A stretch of DNA of 64,000 nucleotides from Dipteronia dyeriana (lineage: Eukaryota; Streptophyta; Magnoliopsida; Sapindales; Sapindaceae). The first letter of the stretch is position 1, and each line of letters begins with the position of its first letter. Location: positions 42,358,706 through 42,422,705 of the forward strand of contig CM065299.1 in NCBI GenBank assembly GCA_032871835.1, given 5' to 3'. The position numbers were made by a program, and so were the translations under genes. Positions 22,939 through 34,132 of the stretch are shown here, piece by piece. The notes under the pieces are model-generated. The model did no database searches. It was not told the origin of the DNA and saw only the letters and a program-made list of their open reading frames with translations.

Positions 22939-22958
22939 GAAGTCCCCTCTGACTTGAA
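22939..22958 (-). other. Element H polypurine tract
   Basis: The minus strand reads GTCAGAGGGGACTTC directly before the 3' LTR start TGTTAATAA. Element I has GTAAGAGTGGACTTC at the same place (40350-40364). Confidence 0.85.
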
Positions 22959-23310
22959 CACCGGAGGTAGAGTTGGGGTTGGAGTCAGATTCCTTATTTG
23001 ATTGGGAAATTTTCCGTTATAAAGACAATCAATGAGAGTGAAATCTTCTCATTAATTGCCCAATATTGAATTTGAACCAGTGTTTTTCTTCGAGGAAAGA
23101 ACGGCTGCAAAATGGCTCTCTCCGTGACCCTAGGTGATCTTCCCGAAGATATCACCGACATCATTACTCTTAACTTCTATTTAAACCCGGCCTTACCATC
23201 ACTTCCTTCACAATTTCACAATTTTTGAATTTTCAAACTCCTTCTTTCTTGCTATGCTCTGCCGATTTTCCCTTATTTTTCGCTAACTTTCAAATTCTTC
23301 TCACCCATCA
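22959..23310 (+). other. Element H leader of the antisense ORF
   Basis: Non-coding in both strands as far as I can see. It lies between the polypurine tract and the antisense start codon at 23311, and holds the short CT-rich run CTTCCTTCACAATTTCACAA. It is the likely promoter/leader of the antisense transcript, but no TATA box was fixed. Confidence 0.4.
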
Positions 23311-24263
23311 ATGTCGAATTCCTCAGACATTATTGAAGCCTTGGTTGAGGGTACTGGAGGCTCTAACCTAGTTCCTCGTAAACGAGTGCAAGGAATTTCA
23401 AGTGATGAAGAATCTTCCCCAGTCCGCCAGCGCCATCGTTCTAGCAGGAACGTCTCTATTGGCTCTGGCTTCTCGAACCAGCCCGACAACCCTTTAAACC
23501 TAGTCGATGAGGATTTTGATGTTGGGGAGAGAGTCGACGTTGTCGGAAAGGTTATAGTTACAGTGGCAGAGCTTCCTTCAACGACGACCTTTCCTTTTGA
23601 ACCTAGGGTCATTCCTGATTCCACCTTTGATCCCTAGTTGATTAGTCACCTTCGGGATAAATACGGCATCCCTGACACCATCTCTCTCACAGTTCCCCAC
23701 AGAAACTACGAAGTCTTCAGCCCGCCTAAAGGGGTACTTCCTATTCATGTTGCAGCCTTTGAGAGCGGGGTGAGACTCCCTCTTCATCCTACCCATCGTT
23801 GGGCTCTCAACACCCTTTAACTGGCTCTGTTCCAACTAACACATGGCTTCTGGAGGCACCTAGTCTGCTTTCTTGTGTTATGGAAGGAGAAGTCCGAGAT
23901 GAGTAGCATAACTAGAGAGCCCGAGGGAGAGGAGTTTGCTTTTCTATTCCAGATAGAGAGCCTGGCTGGGTCCCTCAGGGTCAATTTTATGCCAAAGCCA
24001 AGAACAAATTCAATTTTATCATCTATGGGGCTTTGAAGAAAGACCTTGCTTGGAAAGAAGAATGGGTACTAGCAGGGGGAGACTGAGGGAGATCCATTTT
24101 CATCGGTGGCCTTCGTGGGATCAGGATTCCTTACCCGCTGAGTCTGAGGTTGTGTTGAAGACCATCCTGGCTATAAATTATCTGAATTTGAAGTTTCCAA
24201 CTGCTGACCCATTTAACCCTAGCATGGTGAACAAGTACCTACATATCTCCGATGCCACTCCTC

Positions 24264-24357
24264 GTAAGTATCTTGCTCTATCACGCTTTTGGTTTGTTGA
24301 ATGGTTCAGTTCCGATAGTCTTAACCCTTTTCTTAACAGTGTTTATTGTTGCTACAG
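24264..24357 (+). other. Putative intron 1 in element H antisense ORF
   Basis: Donor CTC/GTAAGTATC at 24264 and acceptor TTGTTGCTACAG/CTT ending at 24357 give a 94-nt T-rich candidate. The frame is open across it, so it may be retained in some messages or may not be an intron at all. Confidence 0.4.
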
Positions 24358-24817
24358 CTTATCACGAAGCCCGGTAAGCTCGGACCCCTCCTCCCTCTTC
24401 CAGACAGTCCCAAAGAGTTTTCTCGGCTGTTTGGAAGAAGCGGGGTTAACCACTAGGGCTGCTACCTCTCTTGTTCCTGCTCCATCGCCTTCTCATATGA
24501 AGTCCACGATGGCTATTCTAACGTCTCGGGCAGCAAAGGCCCTAAACCGAGGAGGGCCAGCTTCCCAAGCTGTTTATAAGTCTATTTCTGCCCCCTAACC
24601 AGTGGTTCCTTCTTCAACTGATGTTTCCCTGGTCATATAATCTCCTTCCACTGATCCAGCTGCCTCCCGGGTAGTTCAGGTTTCCAAGGATCCCGCGGCG
24701 GGTCAGGACGAGGCCCTGAAGCAATTCATTACGTCCTATCCAGGTGGCAGGCTTTCTAGGATGACCTCGATGCCCGTGGACATCATGGTTACCAAAGGGT
24801 CCGCCCTTCTAGCCGAG

Positions 24818-24887
24818 GTAATCGCCACTTTTACTTCCTCATTTAGTTGCTTGATTTATCATTTCCTAACATGAGTTCCCTTTGTAG
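24818..24887 (+). other. Putative intron 2 in element H antisense ORF
   Basis: Donor GAG/GTAATCGCC at 24818, branch-point-like CCTAAC near 24866-24872 and acceptor CCCTTTGTAG/GCC ending at 24887 give a 70-nt T-rich candidate. It sits just upstream of the coiled coil, the same position as the 67-nt candidate in element A (7341-7407). Confidence 0.55.
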
Positions 24888-25779
24888 GCCTTCAAGTTTC
24901 AAGTAGCCATGGGACATCAGGTGGCTTCTCTCCTTGATCGGGCAGCTAAGGCTGAGGCTGAGGCTGAGGCTGAGCAAGCCATGAGGTTACTGGCACGGGC
25001 TAAAACCCCGGTCCAGGAGATGACCTCTAGCCAGAGGGAAATAAAACACAACTAGCTGAGCTCTAGTGCGACCACAAAAGGTTGAAGCAGGCCTTTATTC
25101 AGGATCTCTCCTATCGAAGCGGCGAGCCAGCCATCGGAATGACTGGAAGTGAGAAGCTCAGGCACTGGATGTCGAGAACCAAGCTCTACGGGGCCCAAGT
25201 TACCAAGCTCCTGGTGGAGGTGGAAGCCTCTTTCAATGAGGGGTATTTCTATACCTCCTATCAGGTTGCGGAAGCCCTCCCCCCCACTTGATCTCTCTAA
25301 CATCACCGGCTTGGACAGGGAAGAGGTTATGTCACGAGCCGCAGAGATGTTTCTCCCCGTAAATGAGGGAGCAGGTTCTTCTACTTGGGAGAAAGCTAGA
25401 AAGCAGTTTGAAGTGCCAGATCTGCCTCCTCCTTATTCGACCTTCCCAGCGCTTGGTCCTGACAAATACTTGAGGGGGGTCCAACCTGAAAAGCTAGAAG
25501 GAGACCTTGTTGAAGCCCGAGATCCTCCCATGGTGCTATCAGGAGTGGAATCAAAAGAAAACGAGATTATACCCCAGTCAATGGCCAACATTCTTGATGT
25601 TGCCATACCGGTTGAGGTTATGGCGGTGATCAATGAAGTCGTAGAGAAGGACCATGTTGACCCTGAAACAGCCGAGGTGAATTCCCTGGAGGAGGTGGTG
25701 GAGGCGGTAGATGAAGCTGACCAGGATGAGCTTCCACTAGAGAGGGGAGCAGGGGTTCTGTGCTTTTCAACTTGAATCC

Positions 25780-26410
25780 TTCACGGTGGTGGTAGCATGA
25801 CCAAGGCATCATAAGAGTTTATCTAGCTATTTCCTAGTCTTGAGATCTGGATGGTAACTATGATATTACACTTAGACCCTTCTTGGGGGTGGTAGCCCGA
25901 CCTAGGCATCAGGAGGGCTATCTAGCTATTTCCTGGTCTTTAGATCTAGATGATAGCTATGCTCTTACACTCAGACCCTTCTTGGGGGTGGTAGCCTGAC
26001 CTAGGCATCAGGAAGGCTATCTAGCTATTTCCTGGTCTTGAGATCTGGATGGCAACTATGATATTACACTCAGACCCTTCTTGGGGGTGGTAGCCCGACT
26101 TAGGCATCAGAAGGGCTATCTAGCTATTTCCTGGTCTTGAGATCTGGATGACAACTATGCTCTTACACTCAGACCCTTCTTGGGGGTGGTATCCTGACCT
26201 AGGCATCAGGAAGGCTATCTAGCTATTTCCTGGTCTTGAGATCTGGATGGCAACTATGCTCTTACACTCAGACCCTTCTTAGGGATGGTAGCCCGACCAA
26301 GGTATCATGAGGGCTATCTAGTTATTTCCTGTTCTTGAGATATGAATGGCAACTTTACTTTTACACTCAGACCTTTCTTGGTAGGGGGTAGTGCCCGGTC
26401 GAGGCATCAT
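25780..26410 (+). repeat. 99-bp tandem array in element H, about six copies
   Basis: The word TAGCTATTTCCTGGTCTTGA recurs at about 25829, 25921, 26020, 26119, 26218 and 26317, a period of 99 bp in the central copies. Each unit also holds CACTCAGACCCTTCTTGGGG and AGGCATCAGGA-GGCTATC. The same unit, in opposite plus-strand sense and hence the same element sense, forms the array at 39115-40080 in element I. Confidence 0.9.
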
Positions 26411-26639
26411 GAGTGGCGAGAGGGCTTCCCCGGCCTACCCCTGGTCTTGGGATGATAATGTCGAATTTCCCATGTAGACCCAAATCATTGTAGAACATAG
26501 TTGAAGATGGAGAAAATAAGGAAAAAAACAGACTTTATTGATAAGAAGGATGGAGTACATTATTGTCGGAAAAAAGAAACTAGGCAGAGGCAGCCTGCTC
26601 ATGAGTCCCCTGTTTAAGTGTAAAATTTTCTTTAGTGAT

Positions 26640-27700
26640 CTGCATTCCAAGTATGATCGATGAGTCGGCCATTCATATACGGATCACCATCTTTATTAGG
26701 TATTGTCCTTCCTAGTTGGACCCTAGGACCCCATCTGACCTCTTCCTGGTATTCAACGTTACTTTCATGAGAACTAGGTCCTTTTCTTTGAAGTTTCGGG
26801 CTTTAACCCTCCTATTGAAGTACCTGGCAATCCTGCTTTGGTAGATTGCTACCTTCTAAGCTATTCGATCTTGTTTCTCTTCCAAGAGGTCCAAACTAGC
26901 TCGGAGCTTACTTTTATTGCACACTAGTTTGAAATGTTGGACTCTAAAAGAGGTTAATTTATGCTCGATAAGTAGGATTGCTTCAACCCCGAAGGCGAAC
27001 GAGTAGGGCATTTCCCGGGTAGCTGTTCTCTTTGTAGTACGGTAAGCCCAGAAGACCTCGGGAAGCTCTTCTGCCCATCTGCCTTTCTTCTACTATAGTT
27101 TTTTCTTCAATAGCTTCTTGATGGTTTTGTTCATGGATTCCACCAGACCGTTGGTCTGGGGGTGGGCTACTAAAGCAAACCGAAGGTCGATTCCCAAGCC
27201 TTCACAAAAATCTTTGAATCGGCCATTATCGAACTATTTTTCGAGGTTAGCTATAATGACAAGAGGGGTTCCAAACCTGCAAACGAGGTTAGTCTTGATG
27301 AACCTTGTTGTGTTTTCTTCTGATATTTGGGAGAGCGCTCCAGCTTTGACCCATCTTGTGAAATAATCAATTACCAAGATAGCATACTTGGCCTGACCCA
27401 GAGTAGTAGGAAGCGGTCCAATCAAGTTGACTCCCCACATAGCAAAGGGGTATGGCGAGCTAAGGGACGACAATGGCTTCGGAGGGAGGTGACTCAAATT
27501 TACGGCCTTCTGGCATGCCTCGCGGGATTGCACTAAGCTCTTCGCGTCTTGATGGATGGTTGGCCAATAATATCCCATGTGGGAACCTCTCTCAATGCCC
27601 ACTTGGCCTCTTCTGGGTGTAGACATCGGAGCAGGGGTAGGGATCTTCTCCTCCGGTATAGATTCCCATCTACCAAATAATACCGGACCGAGAGCCTTTT
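26640..27700 (-). pseudogene. int: Element H integrase
   Basis: Minus strand: HHCC-type segment around 27690-27500 (LPLLRCLHPEEAKWALRE, then GSHMGYYWPTIHQDAKSLVQ and CQKAVN), then PYPFAMWGVNLIGPLPT, core VIDYFTRWVKAGALSQISEEN with the first catalytic Asp. The second Asp position is lost (VIIANLEK at about 27240, where relatives have I-D-N-G). The remainder down to the C-terminal DGDPYMNGRLIDHTWNADH-like end near 26640 is in broken frames. It cannot be active. Confidence 0.82.
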
Positions 27701-27879
27701 GACTCTCCTAGCTTGATCGGGCTCCCTGGAAAGTTTTCCATCCTATAGATAATCCACTATTGGATCCATCCAGCACGGTTGTCGATCCAAGGTATAAGCT
27801 TCCTTACCTGTCATTGTGCTAGGTAGGGGAATCACTTGAAGAGGAACTCCGTGAGGTAAGGTCTGGCCACCATATGCAG

Positions 27880-28443
27880 CTATCTTGGCAAGTATGTCCG
27901 CTCGATGATTCAGTTGTCGAGGTATATGCTTGATTTTAAATCCCTTGAATTTGTTCCTGAGCTGTTAACCAATTTCAGGTAAGCGATCATATTACCCCCT
28001 TTTGCTTGGAAGTCCCTGAAGACTTGGTTGACCATGAGCGAAGAGTCACTCTTAACATTCAGGTAATCAACCCTGAGCTCAATGGCTGCTCTTATTCCGG
28101 CTAGGAGGGCTTCGTATTCTGCCTTATTTTTCGTGACTTTAAATTCAAATCAGAAACAATGGCAGCACTCAGTTCCTTTTGGGTCGATTAGGACTATGCC
28201 ATCTCCTGCTCCGGCCTGCCAGGAAGCTCCATCAAAGTTGTGGATCCACGACTTGCAACCTTCCGGCGAGTTGTCAGATTCTAGAATCCCTTCGGGGGTT
28301 ACATCTGCTACCGTGGGGGTTGTTTGTTCTAAATGTACGGAGAGCTCTGCTACAAAGTTCGCTAGTGCTTGAGCTTTTATTGCGGTCCTAGGCTTGCACT
28401 TTAAATCAAACTTGGTAAGCTCTAGGGCCTATAAAACCAGCCT
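27880..28443 (-). pseudogene. pol: Element H second RNase H (aRNH)
   Basis: In the minus strand WIHNFDGASWQAGAGDGIVL (about 28250-28190), NKAEYEALLAGIRAAIEL (about 28130-28080) and VKSDSSLMVNQVF (about 28060-28020) give the D-E-D pattern of a separate RNase H domain after the RT-linked one. It is interrupted by stops (about 28152 and 27966). Confidence 0.78.
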
Positions 28444-29655
28444 TCAGAAAACATCCGGCCTTTGTAAGAATTGAAGGAGGGGTTGGTTCGTCACCACTGC
28501 TATTGAATGAGCATGGAAGTAGGGATGAAGCTTCTTTGCTGAGGTCACCAAGGAGTAAGCGAGCTTCTCCAACAGAGTATAGTTCTTTTCAGGCTTGGTT
28601 AAAGCATGACTCATATAGTAAATAGGTAGCTGGACCCTATCCCTGTATTCCTTAATCAAGGCCACGCTAACGGCAGTCTCTGAAATGGCCAAGTATATTT
28701 GAAGCTCTTCTCCAGGACTTGGCTTAACCAGTAGTGGAGGGCTTAATAGATATTTTTTCAAAGCTTCAAAAGCTTGTTCGCTCTCCTGATCCCATTTCAT
28801 GTTTCTTCCTTACTTGATGGCTTTAAAGAATGGTACACACTTAACGGTAGACCGAGAGATGAATCTATTGAGTGCTGCTACCTGTTCGGTCAAAGCTTGA
28901 ACCTGTTTAAGAGATGTGGGGGATTCTAGATCCAGGATAGCCATGATCTTTTTCGGGTTAGCCTCTATGCCTCTCTCATGAACCATGAAACCAAGTAACT
29001 TCCCCGTTATTACCCTAAAAGCTCATTTGGAAGGGTTCAACCTCATCTGGTTCTTCCTTAGGATCATGAAAGTTCTACGAAGGTCATCCAGGTGGCCTTT
29101 CGAGGTTGACAATTTGGTGATCATGTCGTCGATATACACCTTTATTGACCTTCCGATTTCGGGCTTGAACAACCGATTGACTAACCGCTAATAAGTAACT
29201 CCAGTGTTCTTGAGCCCGAAAGGCATTACCTTATAGCAGTACAAGCCTTGTACTGTGATGAAACTGGTCTTTTTCTGGTCTGCAGGGTGTATCATAATCT
29301 GATTGTACCCTGAAAATGCATCCATGAAGCTCAGGAGCTTGTTTCCAGAGGTAGAATCGACAAGCTGATTAATTTTTGGTAGAGGGAAGTTGTCCTTCGG
29401 GCATGCCCGGTTGAGGTCGGTGTAATCTACACACTTGCGCCACTTTCCATTTTCCTTTGTGACCATGACCACGTTGGCAATCCACTCGGGATAATGTGTT
29501 TCTCGGATGAAGCCCGCCCAGGTCAATTTGTCCACCTTTTGCTGAACTGTAACATTTCTTTCGGTGTTAAAGTGGTGTCTTTTTTGTTTAATGGGTTTGA
29601 AGGTCAGATCCACTGCCAATCGATGAGCAGCTAATGTCATCGGGATCCCTGGCAT
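28444..29655 (-). pseudogene. pol: Element H reverse transcriptase and first RNase H
   Basis: The RT stretch 29655-29188 holds AHRLAVDLTFKPIKQKRHHF, YPEWIANVVMVTKENGKWRKC, DYTDLNRACPKDNFPLPKI and VMPFGLKNTGVTY, ending at a TAG where relatives have glutamine. The frame continues with the catalytic YIDDM at about 29136-29122, and with further stops near 29020 and 28810. RNase H follows at 28800-28444 (WDQESEQAFEALKKYL, PIYYMSHALTKPEKNYTLLEKL). The motifs place it with Tat-like elements. Confidence 0.87.
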
Positions 29656-29943
29656 CTCAGAAAGGCTCTAAGCAAAAATGTCGTTGAACTCTGTGAAGAG
29701 CCTGATCAAGCCCTCTTTCATTCCTAGCTCAAGGGTGGCTCCGATTTTGACGACCTTCAAAGGATGGCCTATTTGGACAGGAATCTCTTCTAACTTATCC
29801 ATTGGATGGCCACTAGCCTATTCCCCTCTTTGCTCCTACATGTCAGGCATTATGAGGTCGTCTTCAGGGTTATCAATGGACCCTACATCTCCTAGGCTTA
29901 GTGTAGGGGTTGCCCTATCTTGGATTGTTGTTACCTGGGCGAG

Positions 29944-30384
29944 TTATTTTGCTAGAGCTGCTAGGTTGGCCGATACTGCATAGCATCTCCTGGCTGCTTG
30001 CTGATCACCTAGAACTTCACCCATCTTGTCTTCTACTTGGAACTTCAAGACGTTATGGTAAATAGAAAGAACCCCTTTCAAGGATGATAGAAATGGCCTC
30101 CGTAATATTGCATTGTAGGCCGATGGGGTATCCACCACCACGAAGTTAGTCATAATATTCTGCGTGAGAGGTGTGCCTTCAATGATCACTGGTAAGACTT
30201 TTGATCCCATGGGTGTGATTGAGTCCCCAGTGAACCCATATAACGGAGTAGTGCAGATATTGTAACACCACCGTTTCAAGTTTAGCTTTTCCAATGTGTA
30301 TTTAAACAGGGCTTCAACGCTGCTACCTGTGTCGACGAGCACACGGTGTACCATGCAATTTGCAATATGTATCGTGATCACCAT
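29944..30384 (-). pseudogene. pro: Element H protease
   Basis: A 146-residue open stretch with the active site VLVDTGSSVEALF (about 30342-30304), the glycine-containing LYGFTGDSITPMGS and the flap-like VDTPSAYNAILRRPFLS. The canonical DTGS contrasts with DNGS in A and B. It ends at a stop at 29944 and is followed by a broken linker to RT. Confidence 0.85.
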
Positions 30385-30650
30385 GGGGTCATCATGAGGT
30401 TACACGGTGTTGTAGATGTCCGCTTCGGTGAAAATGATTTGTGACAGCTGGGAGGGGTTGGTTGGTCTCTGGTCCACCTTAAAGATATCCCGCCCCTTGT
30501 CCGTATGAGGGACTTTCCTCGCATGGTTTTTCTTGGAACTGTTGGAAGTGCCGGTCAGAGTAGCCCCCCCTGATAGTGTGTATTATCTGATCTGTTGCAT
30601 CAGGTGCGCCTACTCCCCTTCTTTTTCTCGGCTTGCACCTCCCTTCCATT

Positions 30651-32392
30651 CTAAATGTTCTCCTTGAGTTGCTGTAAGAATTCCACCAGGCATCCTCCCC
30701 TTATCAAAGCCTCGATTTGGTTTCGGAGGTTGTTACATTCTGAAGTGTTGTGCCCCATGTCCTCGTGAAAGTCACAATATTTATAGCGATTTCTCTTATC
30801 GACCAGGGCTTTCATGGGAGCGGGCTTCTGTAACAAACCCTTGTCCCGGATGGCGAGATAGACTGTTTCACGGGATGCATTTTAGAGAGTGTAATGATCA
30901 TACCCCCTCTCATCTCGAGCTATAGGGGCTACTGTCTTGGGAGGTAGTGAAGCTTGATGAGGAGTTCGTTTATCTGGATATCTTTCCGATCTAGGTTGAG
31001 AAAGTGGGAAGCGGTATGTTGATTTTTTGGGGGGTTTGTTCTGGTTTTTCTAAGCTTGCTCGGGTCTGGGATCCTCCTTTATTTATCTCTTTATGGCTCT
31101 AATGTTGTGTTGTTCCATCTTAACCTTGAGTTGTTCGTCGACCTCAATCTGCTCTAGAGCCCGATCATAGGCTTCTTGGTAGGTTTCCGGAGGTCTCTTG
31201 GAAAAAGATCGGAAAATTTTTCCCACCCACAGGTTCCTTCTGAAGTTGGCGAGAGTTTCTTTCTAAGTGAAGACCTCTATCAGGATGACTAATTTATGGA
31301 AATGCTCGATATAAGCCCGGAGGGTTTCCCCTCTCTCGTGGATCACGTACTGTAGGTGGATCGAGACCTTCAACCGGGGCTTAACTCCCTGGAATTGTGA
31401 GTAGAAATTGGTTGATAGCTTGGTGAAGGAATCCACACTTCAAACAGGTAGTTTCCTAAACCAGGTTTTCACGTAATCAGTGAGTGTAGTGGGGAACATT
31501 CGACACATAGCTGCCCTGGTCATGTTTTGGACCTCCATTTGTTGAACGAAACTCTCTAAGTGGCTCAGGGGATCCTCAGTCCTTGAGAATTTATCAGTTG
31601 GCATTTTGAATTTGGGCTGGAGCTCCGCCTCCAGGATCCTTCTGGTGAATGGAGCATTCATTTCATTTACAGGATCTTTCTTATCCTCCTTGTACTTTCC
31701 CTTCTTCATCAATTGGACTTCCTTCTGAAGCTCTGCCAACTGGTCCTTTAGACGTTTGCTTTCAGATTTCCTTAAGTTGATTTCGGTTTCCTGACCATCG
31801 GATCCTTCTTACGAACTGGCGACTTCTACCCGGTTCCTTCTTCGGAGCGAGTCTGCTCGGAGGCATTGCTGACTTTCTCCTTCCCTACCCCGGACTTCCT
31901 TCCCTGAAGTTGTTGGGTGGAGAAAATCTCCCCGCTCTCGGGAAAGGATGTCCACCATGAATTTCACTTGCCTTTGTTGGTACTATGGCAATGCTTCGGA
32001 ACCGGAGGCATGGGCCATAACCTGTCCCAGATCGAGGTTGGTAGTCCCGTTGTATTACCAACTAGTTCCCGAGGAGTAGGTCCCAATCGATCAAAGGCAG
32101 GCTGCCTAGCTCTGGGCCTGCTTGACTCCCCTCGATTGCAAAGGTTTGCTTGCTGGATCTTAATTCCCTCAGCAAGAAGTCGAAGGCGGATGTTTTCTAC
32201 GAAGGCTGTTGCTTTATGTTAAAGCTCGGCCTGACTTTGCAGAGGAGGATCCAGAGCCTGTACAGTGGCTGGCTGGGCTGGAACCTAGCTATGGAGCCCG
32301 GTTTTCCTCCGTTTCTTCGGGACCTTTCGTGTTGACGCAGTAGAAGGATGCCCCTATTCGCCCGATTGTCCATGTGATGAGCTGAGCCTCAT
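30651..32392 (-). pseudogene. gag: Element H gag
   Basis: The likely start is the ATG at 32392 (MRLSSSHGQSGE), shortly inside the primer site. The N-terminal half (32392-31740) has several stops. The capsid core is at 31739-31200 (NAPFTRRILEAELQPKFKMP, DPLSHLESFVQQMEVQ, MCRMFPTTLTDYVKTWFRKL). The nucleocapsid knuckle is YCDFHEDMGHNTSEC (about 30776-30732), followed by LRNQIEALIRGGCLVEFL. The domain order is that of Tat gag proteins. Confidence 0.8.
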
Positions 32393-32443
32393 GATTCCTA
32401 TAAAATAACAAACTTTTGAATATAAAGATGGTCGTGGGTTCGA

Positions 32444-32461
32444 TTTCCATAGACGGCGCCA
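32444..32461 (-). other. Element H primer binding site
   Basis: After the 5' LTR end and the spacer CTTTC, the minus strand reads TGGCGCCGTCTATGGAAA. The first seven bases fit the 3' end of plant tRNAs ending GGCGCCA (e.g. tRNA-Asp); the rest is only partial. Element I has TGGTGCCGTCTGTGGGGA after the same CTTTC spacer. Confidence 0.7.
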
Positions 32462-32466
32462 GAAAG

Positions 32467-33723
32467 TGTTAATGGGAAATTTGGTTATGATGAGAAATTC
32501 CTATTAACACCCTTAAGACCACTACCACGAAGGTGGTGGCCAGGGTCGGTACAGTTGGTACCTGACCTGTTAAGAGGTAAATGAGAGGTTGGATCGCAAC
32601 AACAGTAAACGGGAGTTTTAATTACTGATTACTTGCTTCGAAATACAAATCACTCTCTTACATGCTTACAGTCTCTCTAGGGTCTAGGAAGGTGGCAACT
32701 ATGTGTTTGTCGAATAGTGGAAACAGAGGCGGTCGTGTTCTGAGTACAAAATTTAGGCCTTCCTCTCTTCTTTTCTTCCTTTCTCTCTGTCGTTCTTCTT
32801 CTGTATTTTGTCTGATCCCTGCTTCTCTCTTTTTCTTGTTGTCTTGGTATATCATGCTTGGCCCAATTTATATTTGGTCCAAACAGGTTTGAATTCGCTG
32901 ATATCCTGCCATGATTCTACGAATCTGTTCCCTCCTTATCAGACAGGATCCTTCATTTAAAAGTTGTTGACCCCGAGTAAATAGCGGAGAAGATGATATT
33001 GTTAACGAAAATGAGTTTGTTTCCTTTTTGGAATCAAACTCTTGACTCACACGTAAATGGCATTAATGTTGGTTATCACGTAGATATAATCTTGTATGTT
33101 TTCGCGGTATGGCTTTTCATGGAGGTCACCGAGCTAGCTGCCAGTCGTCTCTTAGAGCGAGGTAGACCCATGCTTCGATTCTGTTCTCAGAAGCTCGTGA
33201 TGGATTTTTCCTGATCCTTGGGTACTTGAGGTGTCCTTGTGGACATCCTTAAAAAGTATCCGGGGTAGTGTGGATTTAGGCGTGATTCCTCTTTTATGCC
33301 CAGCAGAGACATCGGGCTTTAGGTGAGGTCGGCGGGCTTCTATCTAAGACTACTGTTAAGTTTGTCCTTTAAAAATCTTAACCCGGAAGAGGCCCACTTT
33401 GCTTGTCGGGCTTCTCTCGAATGTCTCTTGAGCTTGGAGACCCCCTTGGCTTTCACGAGGTGGTTGAGAAGCTCGACCTCAGGAACCGAGGTTCCTTGAT
33501 AGGTGGCCGGGAGAAGCCTGAGTTTCAATGTTCGAGTGGGGGCTCGCCCTGGTCGCGTCTAGCTTGTTTTCTGATAGTTTTTTAAGTCCGACCGGCATTC
33601 TCTGCTCCTGTGGGGTAGCTTTATGGTCTATCCGGGATTTATGGACATTGATCATGGGCTTTAACTTGTAGCTGGTAAATGAAAAATTTCTCTTTGACCC
33701 CTGGCCAAATTTTATTATTAACA
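32467..33723 (-). repeat. Element H 5' LTR
   Basis: 1257 bp, direct copy of 21693-22938. It starts TGTTAATGGG and ends ATTATTAACA. Minus-strand TATAAATTG at 32864-32872 is the diverged TATA box. Confidence 0.93.
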
Positions 33724-33900
33724 CTTATGTTGGCCAAAATTTCCCTCTAAGAAATCATATGGCTGGCCGAAATTCACAACGGTATATATATATAATCACA
33801 AATCCTTTCCTAAGAAGTATTTACTTTGTTGGCAAGATTCCTTTCCTTAGGTAGATTTATTTTGTTGTTAAGAATCCTTTTCTTAAAGGAATTCTATCCT

Positions 33901-33959
<59 letters not shown>

Positions 33960-34132
33960 TGGCCGAAATTCACAAGAATATATATTAGGATCACAAATCC
34001 TTTCCTAAGAAGGATTTACTTCGTTGTTAAGAATCCTTTCCTTAGGTGGATTTACTTCGTGGTAAAGAATCCTTTTTCTAAATGAATTCTATCCTACACC
34101 AAGACACCTAATCCAACTCAATAGTGTATTTG
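33724..34132 (-). repeat. E1 LTR, segment 2, with internal duplication and (TA)n
   Basis: Holds two copies (about 33770-33900 and 33958-34085) of a unit with TGGCCGAAATTCACAA, AATCCTTTCCTAAGAAG and CCTTTCCTTAGGT. They are separated by a pure TA run at about 33904-33953. E3 has the same doubled unit at 62030-62180 and 62185-62335, so the duplication is a family trait and the TA run is the variable part. It ends at the I insertion (ATTTG, 34128-34132). Confidence 0.82.

Larger units (their letters stand above)
23311..25775 (+). pseudogene. Element H antisense ORF (PF04195-like, coiled coil)
   Basis: Antisense to H gag-pol. The start ATG at 23311 gives MSNSSDIIEALVEGTGGS followed by a Ser/Arg-rich stretch. 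A stop at 23635 interrupts the frame, which continues YGIPDTISLTVPHRNYEVF and LPIHVAAFESGVRLPLHP, the recognisable start of the plant 'putative gypsy type transposon' domain (PF04195, by memory). After a stop (23818) and frame changes come 24050-24598, a Pro/Ser-rich part, an Ala/Glu coiled coil (AAKAEAEAEAEAEQAMRLLA, near 24950) and an acidic C-terminus to 25775. Two candidate introns lie at 24264-24357 and 24818-24887. Function unknown; it parallels the antisense ORF of A. Confidence 0.75.
21693..33723 (-). mobile_element. Element H: Ty3/gypsy retrotransposon, Tat-like, with antisense ORF and 99-bp array
   Basis: LTRs at 21693-22938 and 32467-33723 flank a 9.5-kb interior. On the minus strand this reads primer site, gag, protease, RT, RNase H, second RNase H, integrase, a 99-bp tandem array, an antisense ORF and a polypurine tract. 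Target flanks CATAT and CTTAT (33724-33728) agree at four of five bases, and the E1 LTR continues on both sides. LTR divergence looks like 5-6% by eye. It is a different Tat subfamily from A and B: other LTRs, and DTGS instead of DNGS in the protease. All coding parts carry stops. Confidence 0.92.

Noticed and set aside
23311..25775. Host gene with introns
   Set aside because: It lies wholly between the integrase and 3' LTR of H, has frame breaks like the rest of the element, and has a structural counterpart in A.
33904..33953. TA run as a possible replication origin or cruciform element
   Set aside because: Simple TA microsatellites of this kind also occur at 45509 and 63224 and are ordinary in AT-rich LTRs.
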